A DNA stretch of 64,000 bases from the NCBI GenBank assembly GCA_030770425.1, contig JASJFT010000007.1, forward strand, positions 438,245-502,244, written 5' to 3'. Of this stretch, positions 54,194 to 64,000 are shown piece by piece (the first letter of the stretch is position 1; the number at the start of each line of letters is the position of its first letter). The DNA is from Darksidea phi. Taxonomy: Eukaryota; Ascomycota; Dothideomycetes; Pleosporales; Lentitheciaceae. The notes beneath the pieces were generated by a model. It saw only the letters and a program-made list of their open reading frames with translations. It ran no database searches and was not told the origin of the DNA. A program made the translations under genes and the position numbers.

Positions 54194-54985
54194 TCAGTTT
54201 TCCCGCTCTTTCGCCATCTTGACCATCATATGAAAAGACTCCTGCCTCGACTTCTCAAACTTTTCGAACACTTGCTCCACAAACCCGATTGGAATCTGCT
54301 CCTCTCCAGTCACAAGTTTCGCCCATGATTTCTCAGTAAACTCATCCAGCGGCATGCCAATCTGGCGTCCGTTTTTGATGTCCGGCTGGTGCTTTTCATC
54401 ATGAAGCTCGGTCTGCACAGCTGGAGGAAAGATCTCGATGACCTTGATGTTGCCAGGCCCGTCTTTGAGCTGTTCACGCAAGGCAAGGATGAAGTGATGT
54501 AGAGCGGCTTTCGTGGCGGAGTAGTTGAGACGAGCAACAAGAGGGACTAGCGCAAGTCCGGAGGAGGTATAAATGAGCGCAGTCTCCTGTTGCTTCTGCA
54601 GAACCGGAATTAAGGCCTTCGTAAGGTGAATATATGCGATGTAATTCGTTGTGACTTCCAAGTCTAGGGTGGATAGGTCCACTGTTTCAGGCTTGGAAAA
54701 GTCGAAGCCTCGCTGGATGCCAGAGTTGATGATAGCGCTGTCCAGGTCCGGGTGCTTGCTAGCGACGTCGTCGACGAATTTCGGTATCCGGTCAAGCTCT
54801 GTGATGTCGAAAACGATGGGATCGACATTACTTTTGCCGTGCTTCTCCACGAAGGCATCAAGCTTCTCTTTTCGCCGGCCAACGATGATGGCTTTCTTCC
54901 CGTCGGCTACGACTTTCTCTGCGTATGCGAGGCCGATGCCTGAGGTAGCACCGATGATGAGTACTTTGTTATATTTGAGCGTCAT
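54194..54985 (-). CDS. Short-chain dehydrogenase/reductase
   Basis: A single exon of 263 residues. The Rossmann start VLIIGATSGIGLAYAEKV gives the TGxxxGxG-type nucleotide site; the catalytic pair is YSATK, with a Ser in IYTSSGLALVP. GRRKEKLD after beta-2 suggests NADP(H) preference. Family members of this short-chain group (DltE-like) act on varied carbonyl or alcohol substrates, so the substrate cannot be predicted. The ATG at 54985 was chosen because it immediately precedes the Rossmann fold; the longer in-frame extension to 55144 looks like leader sequence. The neighbouring genes are a Zn2Cys6 factor and an NmrA-like protein. Confidence 0.88.
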   Translation of the reverse strand: MTLKYNKVLIIGATSGIGLAYAEKVVADGKKAIIVGRRKEKLDAFVEKHGKSNVDPIVFDITELDRIPKFVDDVASKHPDLDSAIINSGIQRGFDFSKPETVDLSTLDLEVTTNYIAYIHLTKALIPVLQKQQETALIYTSSGLALVPLVARLNYSATKAALHHFILALREQLKDGPGNIKVIEIFPPAVQTELHDEKHQPDIKNGRQIGMPLDEFTEKSWAKLVTGEEQIPIGFVEQVFEKFEKSRQESFHMMVKMAKEREN

Positions 54986-55541
54986 AGTTAGTGGCGGTGT
55001 GATGAACGCTTTCTTAATTCCTACTCTTGTCGGCTGGGAGTATAGATATATGTGCACTTTGAGCCTCATTGGCGGCATTATTACGAAATCCGGGCCGCAA
55101 CGCCAAGGTGCGGAACACTGCCACGTGACTGCGTAAGCCTCCATAGGTTGGCTCGCATCGACGAATGGAATGTACTTGCGCTTGCGAAAATGAGTAAGAC
55201 AGTGTAGCTATCGGAGCTGAGAGGATGCCCTATCTCCGAATGCACACAGCATCGTTCGCGTTCTGATATGGGGTTACCATGACGTTGGTGGAGCTGGCCC
55301 GAACCGACACCGGCAGTTGCATTCAGACATGTCGGGATCGAAAAGTGTAAAAAGGAATTAGAACCAGCCGGTCATATTATTTTTCTACATACATGTGTAG
55401 TCTTTAATGTTTACCTCTTAGGGTACAGGTGTGCTCGTCCTGCATGATGAGCGCTATTCAAAGGAGCTTAGCGTTGCTGACTTCCACATGTGGGCGGCTT
55501 TTCGTCCCTCCACCGAACACCGCCTTTTTTGCACATCACAA
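54986..55541. promoter_or_regulatory. Divergent region, SDR / Zn2Cys6 factor
   Basis: About 560 bp between the SDR start and the transcription-factor start. The factor may regulate the SDR from here, but no pair of CGG triplets at fixed spacing stands out to me. Confidence 0.35.
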
Positions 55542-57367
55542 ATGAACGGCAACAGTCCCCTATCACTGGCACAGCGAACCTGCTCGCAATGTAAGGCAAG
55601 CAAGAAGAAATGTGACAAGCTCCTTCCTAAATGCAACCGGTGCCTGAGGTACTTTAATGGTTTCTTTCCATCCGACCTTCACCCGTTGCTGCAGTACACT
55701 AAACTCGAGCAGGCTCTTAATGAACTGCACATATTCTGAGCCCGAGACACAGAATGGATCCGATCTTGGGCTTGAAACTGGAGGCTCTCTTCTCGATGAA
55801 GTTTTTCGACGTCTTGAGAAGATCGAAGGCCATATTTTCACCACCAACGCTACCAGAGAAGAATATCCGCCGTGGGAAAGACTTGCTGCTATGCGAGCGA
55901 AGCAACCAGCTCTGACAGATTCAAATTCCGAAAGCTGGCCCTTCAACTCGGATTCCTTGAAACCAAATAACATGCGCCTCTCTCTTTACAGCAGCGTGTT
56001 GCGGGCTTTAAAAGAACACGATATTACTACCGAAGCTATTGCTCACGCGTACTTTAAGCATACCCACAAGTGGCTCCCCATGATTGCGCAAATCAAGTTC
56101 GACAAGCAGCACGCGCTTTTCAAAACAATGGAATCAGACAACAATTTCCTCCTTCAGATATCGGCAATGCATCTGCTGGTTACCCCGTATGCCGAGCATC
56201 CTCCGGCCGCTTCTCTTGAAGAGTCCTCATGGTACATGGCGTGCAAGTCCTTCTTTGCACACTATGTCGCTCTTGGTGAGCCAAGCATTGAACTGATACA
56301 GGCTGGCATCCTTATTGCTCTGTTCGAGTACCTTCAATGCGTCGGAGATCGAGCGTTGATTACACTTGGTATTTGTGCTAGACTGGGATACATGCTAGAG
56401 CTGGATGAAGTGTTCGCTATGCAATCGAACTATAATCCGGGAGAGATGAGTATAGAGCACGAAGAAGCAGTGTTGACGTATTGGGGGCTTGGTATGCTGG
56501 ATCGGTAAGAGACTTTGTGGCCGAACATGATACGATCTACTATGTTACAACCGGTCAAGCGTTTCTGACAATTCTTCAGATACTTCAACATGCCTCCATT
56601 AGTCATTCCGAAGCAGCCAAGCATTCAGTATCAACCACTCAAGGATACTTTCAACAATAGTGGCTGTGGCTTTCGTGGTCCGCCAACGACTGGATTCAAA
56701 ACCATCGACTCAGATATGCTCGACTACACCCTCATGGAGGTCGAAGCATCTCATAAGCTGCGACGTGCTCATACGTTCATCCGCGACAATCGCCATCAGA
56801 CTGCGGCGTCCATCTCCGACGGCGTACGGCAATTATTACAAGAATTTCAGGAGAGCCTAATGAGATTGAAAATAAGATTGCAACAAAATGGCTCATGGGC
56901 TGGCATCGTCGTAAGCCTTAGGTAAGATGACCTAAATGTACCAGCCCGCACATTCGTAACTTTGTCTCTAGCGCCGGACTCCAGCTCCAGTGTTTCTTTG
57001 TCGAGAAGCAAGGTTTCCTAGATCAAGATACCATGCAGTCTCTTCATTCCTACGTTCAACAAATTAGGGACGTCGTTGGACAATGTCGAGTCGTCAACGG
57101 CTTCATGGAAAACTATATGGAGGGGATTCAACCGACATGGAGCTCGATCCCATATCAGGCAATGCACGCCTATAAGATGGTACGCTCTGCGGATAAGCAA
57201 CGCACACTACCGGAAATCGACTTAAGCGTGTGCCTAGAAGCGATGCAGATGATGGCACAGCGATATAAGCATGCAGGTAAGCAAATGCATTGTTATATTT
57301 ATCTTCCATCATTCTCTCCTAACGAACCGTTACAGCAAAATGTCTGCAGCTCCTCGAGCTATCATGA
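55542..57367 (+). CDS. Zn2Cys6 transcription factor
   Basis: Five exons (55542-55648, 55713-56504, 56580-56921, 56972-57276, 57336-57367) encode about 525 residues. The zinc cluster is CSQCKASKKKC..KCNRC, with the sixth cysteine (LLMNC) supplied by exon 2, so the first intron interrupts the DNA-binding domain. A fungal_trans-type helical domain follows (FKHTHKWLPMIAQ, ALITLGICARLGYMLEL, EEAVLTYWGLGMLDR). The protein should bind CGG-containing sites in the nucleus. The start at 55542 places the zinc cluster near residue 13; an upstream in-frame ATG at 55431 would add 37 residues. The last exon is only 32 nt and its stop lies 15 bp from the convergent NmrA-like stop. Confidence 0.87.
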
Positions 57368-57382
57368 GCAACCAGCAAGCAA

Positions 57383-58443
57383 TCAGGCTTCCTCGTTAAT
57401 CTTCTTCCATGCCTCTTGCAGACCAAGCGGCTTGATATTGGGGAATAGGTCGTTCAAGGAGGTGCCATCCTTGTATACAAACTGCCCTTCTTCCATCCAT
57501 ATCCCAAACTGTGCATAAAGCCCCTGCACCATCGGCTTCGCAACCTCCTTTCCACCAAACATATCGTAGGTCTTCTGGTGCGCTGGTAGTTCCGTGATCT
57601 CGCGCTTCTGTAATTTTTCCATAGTGTCATACACCACATCGAACTTGGCGCCTTTTCCCTTCTCAATTATAGCGAGAATTTCATTCCACGTCTTAGTATC
57701 GCCTGAGATGCGGTAATCCTGCTCCCACCTGTCTAGGCTCTGGAGCGCGGCAACGTATTTGCCGATATCGTGCGAATATGTCAACGTGATAGGCACATTC
57801 CCGGACCCGGGGATACCCGCTTTGTTTGCCTCGACATCGACAACGATGGCGAACGTCCTATTGTACGTTGGCAGCCCTGGGGCGTAGTACTCCATGAACA
57901 TGCCGGGGTAGATGGCCGTCCATTCGAGATCCGTCTTCTTTAGCTCGTCCATGATCTGGAATCGCATGGCGGCGAACGGGAAAAGCGGGACATGTCTTTG
58001 GGACGTCAGTTCGAATGACAGGCCCTTAGGATACATTTGGAACTGCTTACTCGAGCTTGTACACCACGGCGCTCCACACGTTCGGAATGTAGCGTCGAGT
58101 CACGCTGGAGCGTGCCGCTGCATGCAACAAGTTCATCTCAGGAGTTATGTCCATTTGCGAGTTGAGCGTGGTGATCACGGTGGCGATTTTGTTTTCTTCA
58201 AGCAACTTAACGAGCGCGTCCGGGTCAGAGTAATCGGCGGCAAGGACGCGGACACCGGTGGCTTCTTTGAGCTCCGGGCTCGCCTATCGGCAATGTTAGA
58301 ACACGTCTGTAAGGATGCAAGGGATAGGAACGAACTTTGCGAGCGAGAATGATAACTTCATAGCGCCCAGTATCTTTCAAGCCGTCGACGATAGTGCGGC
58401 CGAGGCCAGCGGAGCCACCTGCGACTGCGATGACGGTAGACAT
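57383..58443 (-). CDS. NmrA-like family protein
   Basis: Three exons (58443-58336, 58283-58051, 57995-57383) with 52- and 55-nt introns encode about 317 residues. The N-terminus VIAVAGGSAGLGRTIVDGL is the NAD(P)-binding motif of the NmrA/isoflavone-reductase-like group; ITPEMNLLHAAARSSVTRRYIP and AIYPGMFMEYYAPGLP follow. NmrA itself is a redox-sensing repressor of nitrogen catabolism through AreA, but most members are reductases or have unknown roles, so this one cannot be called a regulator. It converges on the Zn2Cys6 gene with 15 bp between stop codons and lies upstream of a secreted amidase gene. Confidence 0.9.
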
Positions 58444-58966
58444 GGTATTATGAGTCGAATAGCCTCTCGAAGGTTATGTATGGTTCTGTTGTATTGTTGG
58501 AGTGTCGGGGTAGGCGATGGTGATGAGCTGGAGCGTAGGATAGACATAGTGGTCCCTAACCTACCCTTTTATTCACCCCCTCGGACCGAATGCTCGTCCG
58601 CATTTCCTCCCCTGCATTGTGCATTCGTATGAGAAACCTCTAGTAAGTTGCTGTATTTGTAATAGTAGGAAGCTTTTGGTGCGGACGAATTGTGCTGATG
58701 AAAGCGCATTTGTGAGCGGGCGGGTCGGGCGGCCGCTGCAACCGCCCGCTGACCATCAAGCCGAACCACACGCAGGAAGCAGGTACATTGGAACATTTCT
58801 CCACAGCGCAGCAAATAAAATGCTTTTTTGAATGACGAAAAGAGACTTGCAAGCGCATGTTTATGCGCAAAATGTCAATAATTGCTATGGTTCATTTCAT
58901 TTCCTATCCGGAAGTTTTTCGTCCATGCGTGCATGCAGTGCTCCTATTCTTGCTCTATGCATCCCA
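58444..58966. other. NmrA-like promoter and amidase 3' flank
   Basis: No gene supported. It should contain the NmrA-like promoter on its left end. Confidence 0.4.
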
Positions 58967-60907
58967 TCATGCGCCAACATCCCTTCTAAACAATATCTCC
59001 CCACCCGTAACCCCACTCCTTCCCGCTCGTGCCACCTTCAAGATGCCCGCCTCATATAAATCCGCTATCAACGACAAAATCATCCCATCGCATCCCTTCG
59101 CCGCCATAAAGTCCACAGCCACGGGCAAATACTCCACATGCCCCGTAACCGTCGAGTTATACGGCGCCTCGCCAATAGGCACCACATAGTCCGGCGTCTC
59201 AGATAAGCCTGAGATGCTGGTGGTGGTAAAGCCTATGGGCGGTTTGGGCTCTAGGAGATACACATTGCGGTAGTCGGGTGTGGCGCCGCCACTAGTACGA
59301 ACGTACATGAGAAGCGAGTCGGAGCAGGTCCTTTCGTCGGCGACGAGTACGGTGCTGTTGAACCAGGACATGAACATTGTCTTGTTGGCCATGGCGCGGT
59401 CCAGTGTTTCCATCGTGTTGTCGCCCCAGCCCCAGCGTACGAGCGGAACGGGATCGACAAAAGGACGCCTCCCGTCGTGTTTGGTGGCGTAGTCAGCGTA
59501 GAAGGGGTCCCGGACAAGGGGAGTTTGCTCTTGACTGATTAGAACGGGATATGTGAGGTTGAGAAGTGATTCTAGAGTTTCGGATGATACGTTGGATGCA
59601 ATCCACGCTGTAGATGTGTTGAATGTTGTGACGTTAGCGTTCAGGAAGGATGTCACGTTCGCGAGGAAGTCTATCAAAAGAGCGTGGGCGACGGTGCTGG
59701 GGACGGTGGGCCAGCTGATCGTTTTGATGGCAGAGGGGTAACTGGAGCTGAATGTGATGTTTTCTTTGTACATGGCTTTTGCTGCGGCTTTTAGGATGAG
59801 TGGGTCTCGGGAGAGCAGGCCTGGGGTGTCGAGAGTAGGGCTCAGAGGCATGGTGTGCTCCAGTCCTACGAGTCCATGAGACGGACGGTTACCGTAGATA
59901 CCTTGGGCCTGGGCTGGATTGCGGACGGAACCACCCGTATCAGAGCCGAGTGTGATATCCAACCATTCGTACGCCGCCGCACCAGCGGCTCCTCCCGAAG
60001 AACTCGACAACGTATCTTGGTATCCATCTCCACGCGGATTGAACGGCTCATGATAATCCACCCAATCCGCCGTCGCACTCTCTCCGTTAGCGAACTGACT
60101 GGTAATCGTCTTCCCCACAACAATGGCCCCAGCATCAATCAAATTCTGCACAGGCGTCGCCGTCGCATTGGCAGGCGGATATAACCAGTACCACGCCCTG
60201 TTACCATTGGAAGTGCGCAGACCTTTGATGTCGTAGATGTCTTTGATGCCGATGCGGATACCTGCGAGAGGTTTCTCGGGTGTCTTTTGGTAGTAAAGTC
60301 GAGAAGGTACAGCGATGGCGAGGTTCTGGCCAACGATCCCGGCGGGAAGGACTGTGTAGGTGTCAGGGGAGGTGGCGATAGCAGATTCCGTGAAGGCGCC
60401 GTGGGTGTCGGAGTAGAGGCGCCATGCTTCGTAGACGAAACCTGTGGCACTGAGGAAGTAGGGTCCGGGGGGAAGAGCTGCTGACCCTGTGAGAATGGTG
60501 CTGGTGATGTTGCGGATTTGGATGGAAGAGGTGTAGGTTTGCTTTGCTTTGGGCATGTATAGCACTGCAACATTTAGTGAACGCTCCGATGTTTCGACCA
60601 GAGCTGACATACGCTCTAAAAAGCCCTCTTGGAACACATCGTCCACTTCCAGATATTTCGTTGTTATCGATGTAACCTCTGCAACGCTATTTCCCGTACC
60701 ATTCAAAACTGTGAGAGGCACAAAGATTACATCATCAAATAAGATCTTGGACTCTCCAATCGCAATCGTCGCAACCACCTTCGGAGGAAGGAAGTACGCC
60801 ACATTGCCCAACTCCACCGTAAACCCCGTCGAAGATATAGCTGCACTTACAGTAGAGCAACACACAAGCGCCACATGCAGAAGGCTTCGGAGACTGATTC
60901 TGAACAT
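58967..60907 (-). CDS. Secreted amidase (amidase signature family)
   Basis: A single exon of 646 residues. The first ~22 residues ([22 protein letters not shown]) are a signal peptide. The amidase signature core is present: catalytic Lys in [13 protein letters not shown], cis-Ser in [11 protein letters not shown], and nucleophile Ser in [14 protein letters not shown]. The region before the core (residues ~25-190) is a fungal N-terminal extension. Many NxS/T sequons (for example NVTSF, NVSS, NLTY) fit a secreted glycoprotein. The reaction is hydrolysis of an amide; the substrate is unknown. No intron is needed to keep the frame. Confidence 0.9.
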   Translation of the reverse strand: MFRISLRSLLHVALVCCSTVSAAISSTGFTVELGNVAYFLPPKVVATIAIGESKILFDDVIFVPLTVLNGTGNSVAEVTSITTKYLEVDDVFQEGFLERMSALVETSERSLNVAVLYMPKAKQTYTSSIQIRNITSTILTGSAALPPGPYFLSATGFVYEAWRLYSDTHGAFTESAIATSPDTYTVLPAGIVGQNLAIAVPSRLYYQKTPEKPLAGIRIGIKDIYDIKGLRTSNGNRAWYWLYPPANATATPVQNLIDAGAIVVGKTITSQFANGESATADWVDYHEPFNPRGDGYQDTLSSSSGGAAGAAAYEWLDITLGSDTGGSVRNPAQAQGIYGNRPSHGLVGLEHTMPLSPTLDTPGLLSRDPLILKAAAKAMYKENITFSSSYPSAIKTISWPTVPSTVAHALLIDFLANVTSFLNANVTTFNTSTAWIASNVSSETLESLLNLTYPVLISQEQTPLVRDPFYADYATKHDGRRPFVDPVPLVRWGWGDNTMETLDRAMANKTMFMSWFNSTVLVADERTCSDSLLMYVRTSGGATPDYRNVYLLEPKPPIGFTTTSISGLSETPDYVVPIGEAPYNSTVTGHVEYLPVAVDFMAAKGCDGMILSLIADLYEAGILKVARAGRSGVTGGEILFRRDVGA

Positions 60908-61719
60908 CTTGCAGCAAAGTGACGAAGTGGTGGTCGCATTTTGAAAGCCAGGTTGAAGTATTTGTACTACCGAGATTTACTTCGGTAGCGTGGTGGTTCA
61001 AGCAAATTACAAGGATATGGAAGACGCTACTTCTTTTCTTCGCTAGATGCTCCGTCGTTCTTGGGCTGGGGTAAGGTTGGAGTGGGAACACGCGGGCTGC
61101 ATCCTTCTGATAGGCCATGGTATCAGATTTTGACAGCAAGAACACAGTCATTGGGCGCCATGAGTCAGAATGTGCCACTGCAGAAAGAAGCACAGCACGA
61201 AGCCAAGATGGTCCTTCCTAGAGCCAATAAGGCTGGGGAGAGGTTCCCTTCAAAAGATGCTAATTCGCCCAGACATCGCAGTAGGTCACAATAGTGTGCC
61301 TGTGGCATTGAGAGGCTAGGTATCGTAGCGAAAGTATGGATGGGGAACTTCTTATCTTGCTGTCAAGGTAGGCCGAAGGAGTTGTCAGCACGCGATAGGA
61401 CTAGTACCCTGCTAGCTTAGTCTCCGAGTCGATCTATCACGCACCCACTCCCAGATATTCGACATGCATATTAGGCATTCTTTGTATAGCAGAGTATACT
61501 CCACTGCAAGGAAATTATTGATTTTCTATGGTCGTAGCGTATCCCAAGGCTGGGGTATTGTTCTAACGTCCCAAATCGCGGGGCTCTGCCACGAAGGTTG
61601 ACTCCGGCCCGGTGAACAAGCCGGCTACGGAGACACGCTTAGGGGGGCCGCTTTCTTTCGTCCGAACCTCCTTCAGAAGCTGTTAGCAACGTCATCCTAT
61701 TCTGTGGCCTCTATCTCTT
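60908..61719. other. Amidase promoter and gene-free stretch
   Basis: No gene supported. A run of small open frames on both strands is unremarkable. Confidence 0.4.
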
Positions 61720-62339
61720 CTATTGCCCCTTCTTTACTTTGCTCCCGCTCCCCTTCCCAACACCCATCCCATACTTATATATCAAGCTCCCACCTAGGTA
61801 CGCGGCGAAAACGCTGGCTGGTATGAACCCCGCACTAAGCACAACATTCGTCGTGCTGGGTGTGAAGGCTGCCTCGTTCCTCCTCGACCACCAGTTGTAT
61901 GCTGCTCCGAAGACAGTGAAGTCATTGATGAGGGCGTGCAAGACGCCGGTTTGTGCCTTCTTGGAGCTGAAGCCGTCCCGCTGTATTACAGGCATGAGTT
62001 CCATCGCACCCGTGATGATGGCCGGGATGGCAGTTACGAGCGTGAGGATCGTCGAGTAGTAAGAGAGAGTTGGGAGGAGAGAGGGGGGGACCTGGATGTC
62101 GAATGTTTTGACTAGTAGTGTTAGTTGATTCGTGATTGAGAGGGGGTACACACAAGCTGATGCGACAATGCCGGCTGTCGCAGGCGAGATTGAAGCAAGA
62201 TAGAGAACATCGAGACCGCCGGTCAATAAGGTGAATGTGATGGGGAAATGGACCGTCGCTGGGTGCTTGGGATGGCTACTGTTGTTGTCAACATCATACT
62301 TCGTGTATGTATACGGGATGTGGAGGCTTACGCTGCCAT
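61720..62339 (-). CDS. DUF2231 membrane protein
   Basis: The first exon is only 8 nt (62339-62332, ATG GCA GC), spliced over a 53-nt intron to 62278-61720, giving about 188 residues. The product starts MAASHPKHPATVHFPITFTLL, the DUF2231 signature. Four membrane segments follow (for example LPTLSYYSTILTLVTAIPAI and VVLSAGFIPASVFAAYLGG). The C-terminus is basic. The segment 62112-62153 has GTGTGT, CTAAC and CTAG in the right order for a 42-nt intron; removing it keeps the frame and gives 174 residues ending the previous helix with AFKTFDI, which suits the family better. Function of DUF2231 proteins is unknown. Confidence 0.83.
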
Positions 62340-62628
62340 TGCGAACAGATGAGTTTCTCGGGGTTTCTTTGAGATTAAAGGAGTTGTTGTGTGGGTCGTT
62401 GATGATTGAGGAGAAATTGAGCCTTCAAAATATGTTGACATGCGGAGAGCCGACGGGTGCAAAAGGCAACCAATCATGTCTCGCGTAATGATCAGCTCCG
62501 AAGTGTGGCTTGAGCTATCCAAATAAGGTTAGCCCCGCACAGCCACCCAGTCCTGGCTGTGATTTGCTGCGTGCCTGAATCTTCCTCAGCTTCGTCAGCT
62601 TTGCTCGCCATGTATTGCATCAAACACG

Positions 62629-64000
62629 ATGCCGGAATTTCCCAAAGGTTCAACGCCGGTGCAAGTTGATTGGCATGCGGACCAGTACTGGCGGAACCGC
62701 CGCCTGTCGCCGGCTCAGCTTCAGGTGCACGACATACGCCTCGAAGATTCGGGATGGAAAACCGAAGATGGGATGCTGGAGATGCGCGAGATCTTAACAT
62801 CGACGCTTTTGCCCGCATTGGAGCAAAGAGATAACCTGGCTAGCAAAATACCCTTCGATGAGGTGGCGCACAACAAGAACGAGCAGGTGCATTTGAGGAC
62901 GCTTGCTAACGAGTATGGCTGGATGAACTGTTTGCGGAGCAAGGGCGTCCAGCAGAAACTCTCTGATCCCCAGGACATGAAAAAGTGCAGATGGATCCAC
63001 ATCTCAAGCAAGTTCCCAGATTACCTTTCTGGGTGTTTGCTTGCGCTTTCGGACTGGGGTAAAAGCCCCGGAGACACAGTGGCTGCTCTTCACCAGCTGG
63101 AGCATTGCATCTACCAGCAAGAGCGCTTTTCGAAGCACGGTAGATACTTCGCGCCGTTCTTCCAGTACCTTCTCGACGGACACAAAGATGCGAAGGAAGC
63201 GAAAGCTGGGCCAATGCTTCTGAGTGTTCCGTTTCTAGACTGGTCAGTGGAGGGCAAGCCGCCGCCATTGAGATTCCACATCGACCCGAGAGAAGGGTAT
63301 CAGTCAAGTAATAGCTCTTCGCATCTTTTGAGGTCGGTCTTACAGCATTTTTATCGTCTCGAGGATACGACAGACCGCGAGTCGCAGCAGGTGTTTACGA
63401 AGCACAAGCCGTGGCTGACGGATCGCGGCTTGGACCTAAAGGTGCGGCGTTGGTATGGTCAATATCCGACCAGTTTGAACGTGGATGAGCTTTGGTTACT
63501 TGTAGTTGACTCTCGCCACGTAGTCACCTTCTCCAGCAACCAGTCCTGGAAGTCCCGATGGCCACCATTGCAACTTTCCGCTCGAATCATGGAGATATCC
63601 TTCCGCGGCATTCGTAACGCTTATATTAACGCGTTGAGCGAGCAGGACTACACCTCGTCCACTCATGTAATAACAGCCTTGAGCGGCGCATTGGGCATGC
63701 TTCACCGAAGCTTTTGGACCGACATTACCCTCTGCCTCTCTGACCGCTACGCCAGTTACCTTAGCCACCTTCAATACCGACTGCACCGTAGCCCCAGTAC
63801 CAAGCTCGTTATGGACCTCCTCCAAGTCCAAGAAGAACTGAACATAATAATACAAATTATGGAGCAACAGACCGAGCTCGTCAGCAGGCTGCAAGACACG
63901 TTGAACACGACGCGCAATCGCGGAGGATCGGACAGCTCGACGCACTACCGCCATGAAGTTGGATCGATACCGCGGTCCAACATAGCAACTCACAGGCAGC
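62629..64000 (+). CDS. CorA-like membrane protein, N-terminal part (runs off edge)
   Basis: The frame is open from ATG 62629 to the window end (457 codons) with no stop. RWIHISSKFPDYL, HFYRLEDTTDRESQQV, VDELWLLVVDSRHVVTFSSNQ and SWKSRWPPLQL are the conserved blocks of the fungal CorA-like family, which precede a coiled coil (LVMDLLQVQEELNIIIQIM) and two C-terminal membrane helices lying beyond this window. No intron is needed in the visible part. It is a second member of the same broad family as the gene at 40.2-45.2 kb, but the two are very different in sequence. Confidence 0.82.
   Translation, partial: MPEFPKGSTPVQVDWHADQYWRNRRLSPAQLQVHDIRLEDSGWKTEDGMLEMREILTSTLLPALEQRDNLASKIPFDEVAHNKNEQVHLRTLANEYGWMNCLRSKGVQQKLSDPQDMKKCRWIHISSKFPDYLSGCLLALSDWGKSPGDTVAALHQLEHCIYQQERFSKHGRYFAPFFQYLLDGHKDAKEAKAGPMLLSVPFLDWSVEGKPPPLRFHIDPREGYQSSNSSSHLLRSVLQHFYRLEDTTDRESQQVFTKHKPWLTDRGLDLKVRRWYGQYPTSLNVDELWLLVVDSRHVVTFSSNQSWKSRWPPLQLSARIMEISFRGIRNAYINALSEQDYTSSTHVITALSGALGMLHRSFWTDITLCLSDRYASYLSHLQYRLHRSPSTKLVMDLLQVQEELNIIIQIMEQQTELVSRLQDTLNTTRNRGGSDSSTHYRHEVGSIPRSNIATHRQ

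Overview
The window is nuclear DNA of a filamentous ascomycete (Pezizomycotina). The evidence is a gene set that includes a redox-sensing AP-1 factor, PAN2, RAV1, a HET-domain protein, DUF3669 and DUF6536 proteins and a Zn2Cys6 factor. Introns are mostly 45-60 nt with GT-AG ends and CTRAY-like branch sites. Two decayed reading frames are interrupted only by TAG codons, which is the expected trace of repeat-induced point mutation (RIP). A dothideomycete is my guess from the overall gene style; nothing here proves it. I assigned exon boundaries by reading splice sites and protein continuity by eye.

Layout. Positions 1-7687 hold an unrecognised C-terminal fragment, a PRMT3-type arginine methyltransferase and RAV1 (V-ATPase assembly). 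Positions 7.9-9.4 kb hold four tandem, diverged ~370-bp modules on the minus strand. Positions 10.5-19.5 kb are a conserved block: YAP1-like bZIP factor, SPF30-like Tudor splicing factor and PAN2 deadenylase. Positions 19.6-22.0 kb hold six more copies of the same module on the plus strand, so the two arrays flank the block in inverted orientation and point outward. Every module has an upstream ATCA/TGAT dyad element, a TATA box, a CT-rich stretch, a CACTACAC-like start region and two spaced CTAAAA motifs. I do not recognise this family, and it is the most interesting object in the window.

Positions 22.0-28.2 kb look like an accessory island. A HET-domain gene and a DUF3669 gene lie between inverted copies of a ~240-bp repeat (third copy at 39.3 kb), next to a reading frame with eight internal TAG stops. 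Positions 28.2-32.6 kb hold a divergent pair, an MFS sugar transporter and an intronless GH36 alpha-galactosidase, likely an alpha-galactoside uptake and hydrolysis unit. Positions 33.5-34.9 kb hold a second TAG-interrupted pseudogene. Then come a DUF6536 membrane protein (with a probable GC-AG intron) and a large CorA-like protein.

Positions 45.4-51.3 kb carry a glyoxalase-like protein, mitochondrial aminopeptidase ICP55 divergent from a SIRT5-type sirtuin, and a GT31-like glycosyltransferase. Positions 51.3-53.5 kb are gene-poor. Positions 53.5-62.3 kb hold a relic of a cell-surface protein gene, an SDR, a Zn2Cys6 factor convergent with an NmrA-like protein, a secreted amidase and a DUF2231 membrane protein. 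A second CorA-like gene runs off the right edge.
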